Positions 57,091-64,000 of a stretch of DNA of 64,000 nucleotides are shown here, piece after piece. Each line of letters opens with the position of its first letter. Position 1 is the first letter of the stretch. Location of the stretch: contig JALEVQ010000018.1 in assembly GCA_022788205.1 (NCBI GenBank), forward strand, positions 40,750 to 104,749. Direction: 5' to 3'. A program made the position numbers and the translations under genes. The notes beneath the pieces were generated by a model that worked only from the letters and a program-made list of their open reading frames with translations, was not told the origin of the DNA and did no database searches. This stretch comes from Robinsoniella sp. (GTDB taxonomy: Bacteria; Bacillota; Clostridia; Lachnospirales; Lachnospiraceae).

Positions 57091-59060
57091 TTCTTTTCAC
57101 CCCCTGAAAAAGAAAAAATGAAAACCGGATTTAACCCCATCATCATATGGTAAGAAGCGACTTTTTTCGATCTCCCAACGGATACCTGCACAATTTCCTC
57201 ATCACAAAATGGAAGCTCTTTTAGGCACTCCAGCGTCTCCGCTACCGTCTCCACCGCAATCGCATTGACCACAATCCGGATTTCTCTGTTTTTTTCAAGA
57301 AGCAATCCCAAAATCTCCCGCATATTTCCAGATGATCCACCGATAAAGGCGTGTGTCGGCACAGGCAGTTCTCTCAATGCCCCCGGTGCCATTCCCTCAA
57401 TCACTTCCAGGTTGTCTGCCGCAAATTTCCTCTTGTTTTCCAAAATTAAATCCACTGCTTCCTTTTTTTTCTCAATTGCGTAGACCATCCCTTCACTTGC
57501 CTGCAAAGCCATCTCGATGGAGACAGACCCTGTTCCTGCACCGATATCGTACACCACAGAATCTTTTTTCAGGCGCAGTTTCGACAGTGAGATACTTCGG
57601 ATTTCTTCTTTTGTCATCGGCACTTTATCCCGCACAAACTCCTCATCCGAAATGCCATGCGTGACCACCACATCTTCTTTTTTTCTCTCCAGAAGGACAA
57701 CAGTAAGTGTCTCAAATTCCGCATCAATCAGATCAGCTGCCTTTGCCCTCACGATCCGCTCTGTCGGGTAAGAAAGTGATTCTCCGACCGAAACTTTCGT
57801 ATCTCCCATCCCATAGTCATTCAGTTTTCGGCAAAGCTCGGAGACACCCTGTTTTGTGCCAATCAGAGCAAACACTTTACCATATTCTCTCAATGCATGA
57901 ATCACATTTTGCCCTCTTCCGTGGAGACTCATCAGCTTTACATCATCCCAGGCAGTCTGCATTCTAGCGCAGAATGCAACCACAGAAGAAATTCCAGGAT
58001 ACGTGTCGATCTCTTCTTCTCCCAGCAAAGACAACAATTTTTTTGCCCCACTGTAAAACCCAACATCACCCGACAGCAAAATCGCCACATTTTCATATTC
58101 CGGGTGATCTTCTATATATTTTGCGATCTCCTCAGCGCGATACTCACAGAAAACGGGCTTTTCCAGATAAGAAAACGTCTGCAGCATGCGCTTGGCTCCA
58201 ATCAGCACATCCGAAGCTTTTACGGCATCCATCGCTTCGATGGTCATATTTCTTCGGTCCCCCATTCCGATGCCCACAAACGCAACATGATGTCTGACCT
58301 TCCTCTGTTCCCTTTCCATAATCCAGGCTTTGACCTGATCCAGAGACATTCCTTCCTCCTCAGACGGTCGCCCGATGATCACTGCCTTTGCGCCTGCTTT
58401 TCTTGCTGCACGGATCTTTTCTTCAAATCCGCCTGCCTTCCCGGATTCTTTTGTAACCAGATAAGCAGCATCGATCTGCCGCATCATCGCCACATTCAGT
58501 TCCTCGCTGAAAGGTCCTTGCATGCAGATCAGATGGCTTCCCACAAACCCTAGATCTGCACATGCTCTTGCCACCTCTGGTGTTGACAGAACTCTGGCGT
58601 AAAGACGCTTTTCATATCCGTCAATTCCTGTAAATTTAGAAAGTTCCTTGCTCCCCGTCGTGATCAGTACGTTTCCGTTCACTGTATTTAAAAACCTGGC
58701 TGCCTCCTCTACCGAGTCGACAAAAATCACATCTTCCTCCTGTGCTATCCTGACAGAAGAACGCAGAAGTCTCTGATAAAAAACAGATATCTCCTCGCAC
58801 GCTTTTTTGATATTTTGCGAAACGATTACAGCGTAAGGATGAGTCGCATCTACCACACAGTCAATCGCCTGCTGTCTCATCAGCTCTTCCATTTCATCGG
58901 ACGTCAGCCTTCCTGTGTGGACTCTGATATAGCTATTCTCTTCAATCAACTGCTCTCCATACTCTGTCGCCACGCACACATGGCAGGAAATCTTCTGTCT
59001 TCCAAGGTATTGTGCCAAGTTTCTCCCCTCTGTGGTACCAGCAAAAATCAGAATATTCAT
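57087..59060 (-). CDS. cbiJET: Triple fusion CbiJ-CbiE-CbiT
   Basis: One 657-residue protein carrying three steps. Residues about 1-245: precorrin-6A reductase CbiJ/CobK (LIFAGTTEGRNLAQYLG, VVDATHPYAVIVSQNI, LITTGSKELSKF). About 255-450: CbiE C5-methyltransferase (HHVAFVGIGMGDRRNMTIEA, LLSGDVGFYSGAKKLL, SLHGRGQN). About 460-657: CbiT C15-methyltransferase/decarboxylase (DEEFVRDKVPMTKEEIRS, VVYDIGAGTGSVSIEMAL). The ATG at 59060 with GGGGAA is chosen over a longer frame. CbiET fusions are common; adding CbiJ in front is less so and allows channelling of precorrin-6. Confidence 0.94.
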   Translation of the reverse strand: MNILIFAGTTEGRNLAQYLGRQKISCHVCVATEYGEQLIEENSYIRVHTGRLTSDEMEELMRQQAIDCVVDATHPYAVIVSQNIKKACEEISVFYQRLLRSSVRIAQEEDVIFVDSVEEAARFLNTVNGNVLITTGSKELSKFTGIDGYEKRLYARVLSTPEVARACADLGFVGSHLICMQGPFSEELNVAMMRQIDAAYLVTKESGKAGGFEEKIRAARKAGAKAVIIGRPSEEEGMSLDQVKAWIMEREQRKVRHHVAFVGIGMGDRRNMTIEAMDAVKASDVLIGAKRMLQTFSYLEKPVFCEYRAEEIAKYIEDHPEYENVAILLSGDVGFYSGAKKLLSLLGEEEIDTYPGISSVVAFCARMQTAWDDVKLMSLHGRGQNVIHALREYGKVFALIGTKQGVSELCRKLNDYGMGDTKVSVGESLSYPTERIVRAKAADLIDAEFETLTVVLLERKKEDVVVTHGISDEEFVRDKVPMTKEEIRSISLSKLRLKKDSVVYDIGAGTGSVSIEMALQASEGMVYAIEKKKEAVDLILENKRKFAADNLEVIEGMAPGALRELPVPTHAFIGGSSGNMREILGLLLEKNREIRIVVNAIAVETVAETLECLKELPFCDEEIVQVSVGRSKKVASYHMMMGLNPVFIFSFSGGEKK

Positions 59061-59073
59061 TCCCGATTCCCCT

Positions 59074-59811
59074 CTATTCTCTCTCGTAATTGTATCCTCT
59101 CGGTGTGACCATCTTTCCTTTGATCCGCCTTGTCTGAGAGTTTCCGACAAAGACGGTTGTAAACATATCTACTTCCGTATCACGCAGCTCTCTCAACGAC
59201 ATCACCTTTCCTTCCTCGCCGTCACGCCCAATGTTTGTCACGACACCGCAGACCGTCTCAGGTGATTTATGCTGCATCATCAGATCACACGCTTTTTGCA
59301 GATAATCGTGGCGCTTTTTACTGGAAGGATTGTACAGACAGATCACAAAGTCTGCCTCTGCGGCAAGCACCAGACGCTTCTCTATCTTCTCCCACGGTGT
59401 CATCAGATCACTTAAACTAATCAGCGCAAAGTCGTGAATCAGAGGTGCTCCAAGCACCGAGGCACCGCCAAGTGCTGCCGTCACACCTGAAATCATCTCC
59501 ACCTCAATATCAGGATAACGCTCTCCTATCTCCAGCATCAGCCCGGACATCCCATATACACCGGCATCTCCGCTGCAGATCATTGCCACCGTCTTGCCTT
59601 TTTTCGCCTCCTCAAATGCGAGAATGCAGCGATCCACTTCCTTCCTCATCGGTGTCGTCAAAAACTCTTTCCCTGCAAAATGCTCTTTTACAAGGTCTAC
59701 GTATACTGTATATCCCACAATCACATCACACGCTGCAAGTGCATTTGCCGCGCGCATTGTCATCTGTTCATAAGATCCTGGTCCAATTCCCACTACATAA
59801 ATTTTACTCAA
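59074..59811 (-). CDS. cbiH: Precorrin-3B C17-methyltransferase CbiH
   Basis: SAM-dependent C17 methylation and ring contraction. The tetrapyrrole methylase fold is shown by IYVVGIGPGSYEQMTMRA, ICSGDAGVYGMSGLMLEIG and ISGVTAALGGASVLGAPL. The start is set at a TTG (59811) that overlaps the cbiG stop (TTGA), with GGAGAG eight bases before; another in-frame TTG five codons upstream lies inside the ribosome site. 245 residues. Confidence 0.95.
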   Translation of the reverse strand: MSKIYVVGIGPGSYEQMTMRAANALAACDVIVGYTVYVDLVKEHFAGKEFLTTPMRKEVDRCILAFEEAKKGKTVAMICSGDAGVYGMSGLMLEIGERYPDIEVEMISGVTAALGGASVLGAPLIHDFALISLSDLMTPWEKIEKRLVLAAEADFVICLYNPSSKKRHDYLQKACDLMMQHKSPETVCGVVTNIGRDGEEGKVMSLRELRDTEVDMFTTVFVGNSQTRRIKGKMVTPRGYNYERE

Positions 59812-60881
59812 AATTTTACTCTCCAATCTTTCACCGCCACGGCAACTGTCACACCGTCCTCGGCTCTTTTTTTCTGTATTAAGACTCCGTTTCCACTTCC
59901 CAGCACTGCGCTGCGCTCACAGACATTCGAAACTCCCGCAATCTGTCTCACAAACTCGGACTCGGTAAAGTCTCCCGGAACCCTTTCTAATTGTTCTTTT
60001 GAAAAAACGGTAAATGGAAGATTCCACTGCACACAAAACTGTTTCAGACCTTCTTCCTCTTTTTTCAGATCGATACTGTATACACCCGCGATGCACTCCC
60101 GCTCGATTTCAAGCTCAGACAGAGTGTGTTCCACGGCACGCTCAATCTTTTCTTTTTCCGTCTGCTTTCTGCATCCGATTCCCAATGCCGCCACTCTCGG
60201 AATCAAATGCAGTGTATGACAAAACGGTTTTGTCCCCGATCTGATCGTCACATGGATGCCATCTTCGGGCTTTTCTCCCTCCGATTCAAGCAAAAAAGCT
60301 TTCTCTGAAGAGTAGCGATATAATTCCGGCGGCATCTCTCCTTCGGTCGGAAAGTCAGACAAAAAGCCTACTTTTTTTTCATCCAGAAAATCCGCTGCAA
60401 TCTTCTTTGCCATCGCCATTTCCTTGATTGCCATCTCATTTTTGACTGCAAACACATCCACTGCAATCTTCTGATTGAGATCTGTCGCTGTTGTCACCAC
60501 AGGGATGCTTTGTAAAAATTCTGCCAGCTCTTCCGCATATTCATTTGCGCCCCCAATGTGACCGGACAAGAGTGAAATGACAAATTTCGCCTTCTCATCG
60601 ACCACAAGGACCGCAGGGTCCGTCTTTTTGTCCCTCACAAATGGCGCAATACTGCGCACTGCGATTCCGACAGCTCCCACAAAGATCACCAGATCAGATA
60701 ACGAGAATTGTCTCTCTGTCCACCCTCTCAGGCTCTCTTCCAGAGGGGAAAGGTCACTCTGAGCAGCGTATCTTTTGATTGCGCAAGCTTCCACCTCAAC
60801 TCCTCTCTTCTCCAAAAAACAAGCTATCTTTTTGCAGACTTTACTTCCATTTTTTGAAAAAGCAATACATGCGGTTCTCAT
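59808..60881 (-). CDS. cbiG: Cobalt-precorrin-5A hydrolase CbiG
   Basis: Opens the delta-lactone of cobalt-precorrin-5A, releasing acetaldehyde in the anaerobic pathway. 357 residues with the N-terminal (SLSDLVIFVGAVGIAVRSIAPFVRDK; FVISLLSGHIGGANEYAEELA), linker and C-terminal CobE-like domain (VAALGIGCRKQTEKEKIERA; GNGVLIQKKR). Its presence, with CbiD, marks the pathway as the anaerobic (early cobalt insertion) type. Confidence 0.95.
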   Translation of the reverse strand: MRTACIAFSKNGSKVCKKIACFLEKRGVEVEACAIKRYAAQSDLSPLEESLRGWTERQFSLSDLVIFVGAVGIAVRSIAPFVRDKKTDPAVLVVDEKAKFVISLLSGHIGGANEYAEELAEFLQSIPVVTTATDLNQKIAVDVFAVKNEMAIKEMAMAKKIAADFLDEKKVGFLSDFPTEGEMPPELYRYSSEKAFLLESEGEKPEDGIHVTIRSGTKPFCHTLHLIPRVAALGIGCRKQTEKEKIERAVEHTLSELEIERECIAGVYSIDLKKEEEGLKQFCVQWNLPFTVFSKEQLERVPGDFTESEFVRQIAGVSNVCERSAVLGSGNGVLIQKKRAEDGVTVAVAVKDWRVKF

Positions 60882-61640
60882 CTATTCTGTCGCCTCTCGA
60901 AACTCCGTTGTGAACGCCGGATGATACAAATCTGACCGACGATAATTTGTATGGCTGACCACATCGCCTATAATCATCAGTGCTGTCTTTGTGATGTTGT
61001 TTTCTTTCGCGCACTGCGCCAGTGTTCCGACCGTACACACAAACGATTTTTCATCCTCCCAAGTCGCCTTATATACGATGGCTGCCGGGGTATCTGCCTC
61101 ATATCCTCCGGCAATCAGGCGCTCACTCAATTTCTCCAACATTCCCGTACTTAAAAAGACTACCATCGTTGCATGGTGTGAAGCCAGCTTTGCGATCTCT
61201 TCCTTCTCCGGCACCGGTGTCCTGCCCGCCATTCTCGTGATGATGACCGTCTGGGACACATCCGGAAGTGTGTATTCCAGATTCAGTGCAGACGCTGCGC
61301 CGCAAAAAGAACTGACTCCCGGGCAATAATCGTATGAAATTCCTTTTTTGTCGAGGAGATCCATCTGCTCCCGAATCGCGCCATACAGACATGGATCCCC
61401 TGTGTGGAGACGCACTGTCGTCAATTTTTCTTTCTCAGCCTTCTCCATCACTTCCATGACTTCCTCCAGTGTCATATAAGCACTGTTGTACACTGTGCAT
61501 TCTTCTTTTTTGTACTCGAGAAGCTGCGGATTGACAAGAGATCCTGCATAGATAATCACATCCGCCTCCTCAAGAAATTTTTTGCCTCTTAATGTGATCA
61601 AGTCTGCCGCACCTGATCCAGCTCCCACAAAATGTACCAT
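60882..61640 (-). CDS. cbiF: Precorrin-4 C11-methyltransferase CbiF
   Basis: SAM-dependent C11 methylation. Family motifs: VHFVGAGSGAADLITLRG, VRLHTGDPCLYGAIREQMD, PGVSSFCGAASALNLEYT and QTVIITRMAGRTPVPEKE. The ATG at 61640 after GAAGGAAAA gives the canonical start; an ATG seven codons before is in cbiL and lacks a site. About 252 residues. Confidence 0.96.
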   Translation of the reverse strand: MVHFVGAGSGAADLITLRGKKFLEEADVIIYAGSLVNPQLLEYKKEECTVYNSAYMTLEEVMEVMEKAEKEKLTTVRLHTGDPCLYGAIREQMDLLDKKGISYDYCPGVSSFCGAASALNLEYTLPDVSQTVIITRMAGRTPVPEKEEIAKLASHHATMVVFLSTGMLEKLSERLIAGGYEADTPAAIVYKATWEDEKSFVCTVGTLAQCAKENNITKTALMIIGDVVSHTNYRRSDLYHPAFTTEFREATE

Positions 61641-61641
61641 C

Positions 61642-62328
61642 TTATTTTCCTTCCTTCGCAATCACAAGTGAATAGTATCCAACTTCATCCGGAAATTCAT
61701 CGGGGCTCGCAAAAATCCGCTCTCCCGGCATCCCGCAATTTTCAATCATCAGCGCATCCGCTTTTTTTTCTTTCAAAAGTTCTCTTAACTTTCCGCTGCG
61801 CTTTCCTACTTTCATAAACACCTTTGTCCCGCTAAGCTCCATCCCTTCCTGGAATTGGTAAACGGCAGGAATGACATGAAGCTCCTCAGACTTCTCGACA
61901 AGACTGATTCCCATTTTTGCGGCAACCGCACAGAAGGAAGGAATTCCACTGACAATCTCTGCCTCCAAACCTCTCTCCAGAATTTTTTTGTGAATATAAA
62001 TATAGGTTGAATAGACAGTCGGATCTCCAAGTGTCAAAAAGACACATATCTTTCCCTGTTCCAGATACTGTGCCACCTGTCTTGCGCCTTCTTCATGCGT
62101 TTTTTCAAGCATACTCAAGTCTTTGGTCATCGGCATTGCAATTCCAACGATCTGTTTCTGTGCCAGTTCAGGCACTGCCTGCACCGTGATCTGATATGCC
62201 ACTGTATCTTCCGGATTACTTCCCGGCACCAGCACAATATCGCTTTCCTTGATCAGTCGCACTGCTTTGAGTGTCAACAGTTCTGGATCTCCCGGTCCAA
62301 TCCCTAAACCATACAATTTTCCTGCCAT
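61642..62328 (-). CDS. cbiL: Precorrin-2 C20-methyltransferase CbiL
   Basis: SAM-dependent C20 methylation of (cobalt-)factor II/precorrin-2, directly using the product of cobA/hemD encoded at 31-33 kb. Family motifs: GKLYGLGIGPGDPELLTLKA, VFLTLGDPTVYSTYIYIHKK and IVSGIPSFCAVAAKMGISL. 228 residues. GGAGGAGAC upstream of the ATG. Confidence 0.96.
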   Translation of the reverse strand: MAGKLYGLGIGPGDPELLTLKAVRLIKESDIVLVPGSNPEDTVAYQITVQAVPELAQKQIVGIAMPMTKDLSMLEKTHEEGARQVAQYLEQGKICVFLTLGDPTVYSTYIYIHKKILERGLEAEIVSGIPSFCAVAAKMGISLVEKSEELHVIPAVYQFQEGMELSGTKVFMKVGKRSGKLRELLKEKKADALMIENCGMPGERIFASPDEFPDEVGYYSLVIAKEGK

Positions 62329-62369
62329 AGTCTCCTCCTATTGTCCTCCTGTAATCTTTTCTTCCTTAC

Positions 62370-63569
62370 TTATTGTTTCTTATCTTTTTCGCCATTGCCT
62401 TGTCCACTTGCTGCCTTTTCTTCCTGCAATTTTCTCAAAAGCTGGTCAGCACCTTCTGTCTTTCCCAGAACCCCGTACTCATTTGAAAAAATGATTGCCT
62501 CGACCTCCATCGCATCATACGCTCTGTTCCTCAGATAACTGCGGATTCGCTTTGTGATCTGTTCCATGGTCTGTTCTCTGATGTGGTCTTGCTCCAAAAT
62601 TTCCAGTGCTTCATCTGTGGTGATTGTATCCAAAATCTTTTGTGCTGTTGCCAGGGTTGCGCCTGCCCGAATCGCATTTGCCGCCATAATCTCAGCACGC
62701 GCATCGGCACAGCGCGAATGTGTATTCATAATTCCCGCAGCCACCTTGACAAATTTTCCAATATGCGAGACAAACAAAATTCCTTTCATACCCATGGAGA
62801 CTGCCATATCCACCGTCTCTCCGACATAATTGCTGCATTTCATGGCGTAATCCAGATCCAGCTTCAATTGATCCCTGCAAAAGTCAGATCCATAATTTCC
62901 AGGTGAAATCAAGAGATATTGGGCACCGTTTGCTTTCTTCATCTCCATCTCCAGACGAATACTCGCGATCAGAGCCTCCTCACTCATCGGAACTACAATC
63001 CCACTTGTCCCCAGCACAGAGATTCCACCCACAATGCCGAGCTTAGGATTAAATGTCTTTTTGGCAATCTCTTCTCCCTTCGGGATCGAAATCACCACAG
63101 AAATTCCTCCTGTATATCCCGCTTCCTCACACGCTTCCCGCACCTCGTCTCTGATCATCTCGCGCGGCACACGATTGATCGCTGCGGAACCGATAGGCTG
63201 TTCCATGCCTTTCTTTGTCACTCTCCCGACACCGATCCCTCCATCTATCACAATCTCAGGCTGTGCCATCTTTTTTACTGTTGAAAAAATCAAGATGCCA
63301 TGCGTCGCATCCGGGTCGTCCCCTCCGTCTTTTCTGACTGCACAGGAAACCTCATCCGCTCCCATGGAGATCTCTTCAATCTCCAGAAAAAGCCGTATTC
63401 CTTTTGGTGTCATCAATTCCACGTTTTCTACTCTTTGCCCCGACAAAAGCATCTGCACTGCCGCCTTGGATGCCGCTGCCGCACAGGAACCTGTCGTATA
63501 GCCATAGCGAAGCTTTTTATTATTTTTTAAAATATAAAAATCCTCTAATCCTGTTTTTCTGCCTGCCAT
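62370..63569 (-). CDS. cbiD: Cobalt-precorrin-5B C1-methyltransferase CbiD
   Basis: C1-methyltransferase of the anaerobic pathway. Blocks: KKLRYGYTTGSCAAAASKAA, IGSAAINRVPREMIRDEV, GISVLGTSGIVVPMSEEALI and GKFVKVAAGIMNTHSRCADARAE. First gene of the operon. The ATG at 63569 follows AGAGGAAA; an earlier in-frame ATG at 63629 lies in the riboswitch terminator. C-terminus is Lys/Gln-rich. 399 residues. Confidence 0.96.
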   Translation of the reverse strand: MAGRKTGLEDFYILKNNKKLRYGYTTGSCAAAASKAAVQMLLSGQRVENVELMTPKGIRLFLEIEEISMGADEVSCAVRKDGGDDPDATHGILIFSTVKKMAQPEIVIDGGIGVGRVTKKGMEQPIGSAAINRVPREMIRDEVREACEEAGYTGGISVVISIPKGEEIAKKTFNPKLGIVGGISVLGTSGIVVPMSEEALIASIRLEMEMKKANGAQYLLISPGNYGSDFCRDQLKLDLDYAMKCSNYVGETVDMAVSMGMKGILFVSHIGKFVKVAAGIMNTHSRCADARAEIMAANAIRAGATLATAQKILDTITTDEALEILEQDHIREQTMEQITKRIRSYLRNRAYDAMEVEAIIFSNEYGVLGKTEGADQLLRKLQEEKAASGQGNGEKDKKQ

Positions 63570-63588
63570 TTTCGTTTCCTCTTTGTAC

Positions 63589-63626
63589 GAAAAAAGCGTC
63601 ATCGCCGCAGGGGAGACAACGCTTTT
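63589..63626 (-). terminator. Riboswitch expression-platform terminator
   Basis: On the minus strand AAAAGCGT (63626-63619) pairs with ACGCTTTT (63599-63592), followed by more T. It lies between the cobalamin aptamer and the cbiD ribosome site. Confidence 0.85.
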
Positions 63627-63810
63627 CATAGTGACTGCTTCTTCTCTTTTTGTCTTTGCAATACTCTCCGGTTGCCGCAGAGAAGTACCGCACGAAAGCC
63701 TGCGCTTTCCAAAAATTGAGCAGGTATCTGACTTTCACAGTAACGGACTTGTGCAGGATTTCCACCTGTCTTCCCTGTTTACGTTCACCCAATCTTCGGA
63801 CAATCTATCT
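63627..63810 (-). promoter_or_regulatory. Cobalamin riboswitch upstream of cbiD
   Basis: The minus-strand leader contains the conserved core AGGGAAGACAGGTGGAAATC, then CTGCACAAGTCC, GTTACTGTGA and AAGTCAGATACCTGC, which matches the cobalamin (B12) riboswitch class in Clostridia. A terminator follows before cbiD. It should shut the cbi operon when corrinoid is abundant. Confidence 0.92.
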
Positions 63811-63812
63811 AG

Positions 63813-63841
63813 ATTATAGTAGCTTCGCTTTTCTCTGTCAA
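63813..63841 (-). promoter_or_regulatory. Sigma-A promoter of the cobalamin operon
   Basis: TTGACA (63841-63836) and TATAAT (63818-63813), minus strand, with exactly 17 bp between: a full consensus promoter. Transcription would begin just before the riboswitch. The remaining 63842-64000 shows no gene on either strand. Confidence 0.92.
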
Positions 63842-64000
63842 CCTTTCATCCATTTTTGTCACGGCAAACGCACGTTTTTTACTTTAAACTATCCCCTTGT
63901 GCACCTCCCGGATTTTTTATGGATTTGTGTATATAGTCTGTTTAAAATTGTACAGCAAACAAACCTTGTTTCCTGATTTCTCAGAAAATAAGATGTTTTT

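Overview
The window looks like chromosome from a low-to-mid GC, spore-forming Clostridia bacterium, most likely a Lachnospiraceae gut commensal. The evidence is the spore genes (spoIIP, gpr, an alpha/beta SASP-like gene), the CIRCE-hrcA-grpE-dnaK-dnaJ heat-shock operon, the IreB/RuvX/DUF1292 cluster, RNase J, an anaerobic cobalamin pathway, and frequent TTG/GTG starts behind strong GGAGG sites. Almost every gene lies on the minus strand. The exceptions are a Crh/HPr-like gene, rpsT and a XRE regulator.

Regions, left to right. (1) 1-8.6 kb, housekeeping: RNase J (cut by the window edge), DUF1292, ruvX, ireB, mtaB, an HPr-like protein without the phosphorylatable His, thiI with a cysteine desulfurase, rsmE and prmA. 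(2) 8.7-12.8 kb: two secreted surface proteins, a repeat-bearing C39-type peptidase and a membrane-anchored repeat protein, set between dnaJ and prmA. (3) 13-28.7 kb: the CIRCE-controlled chaperone operon, ybaK, hemW, lepA, spoIIP, gpr, rpsT, holA, a SASP gene whose apparent sigma-G promoter is folded into an upstream terminator, and a PadR-controlled DUF1700/DUF4097/PspC envelope operon. (4) 29-33.7 kb: hemC-cobA/hemD-hemB-hemL, which make uroporphyrinogen III and precorrin-2.

(5) 33.9-50.8 kb: a 17-kb accessory locus that is a variant type VII (WXG100/Ess) secretion system. The order is FHA protein, CpaE/ParA-like pseudo-ATPase, YukD/EsaB ubiquitin-like protein, EssC-type FtsK/SpoIIIE ATPase, WXG100 protein, three small helical proteins, a lipoprotein, a lipase-fold DUF2974 protein, an intact transmembrane Ser/Thr kinase and a 1585-residue protein with ten Ig-like repeats. 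I recognise no EssA, EssB or EsaA. A divergent XRE regulator sits beside a consensus promoter that has a perfect palindrome in its spacer. The essC reading frame runs 61 codons upstream of its first usable start, to an ATG, but is interrupted by a TAG at codon 6.

(6) 51.3-63.8 kb: the anaerobic cobalamin operon cbiD-cbiL-cbiF-cbiG-cbiH-cbiJ/E/T-cbiA-cbiB-cobD-cbiP-cbiC. It is driven by a consensus promoter and a cobalamin riboswitch with a terminator, and it ends at a terminator after cbiC. The secretion locus therefore lies between the corrin-ring genes and the tetrapyrrole-precursor genes that supply them, which suggests it was inserted into a once continuous B12 region. No tRNA, rRNA, CRISPR array, transposase or integrase was seen.
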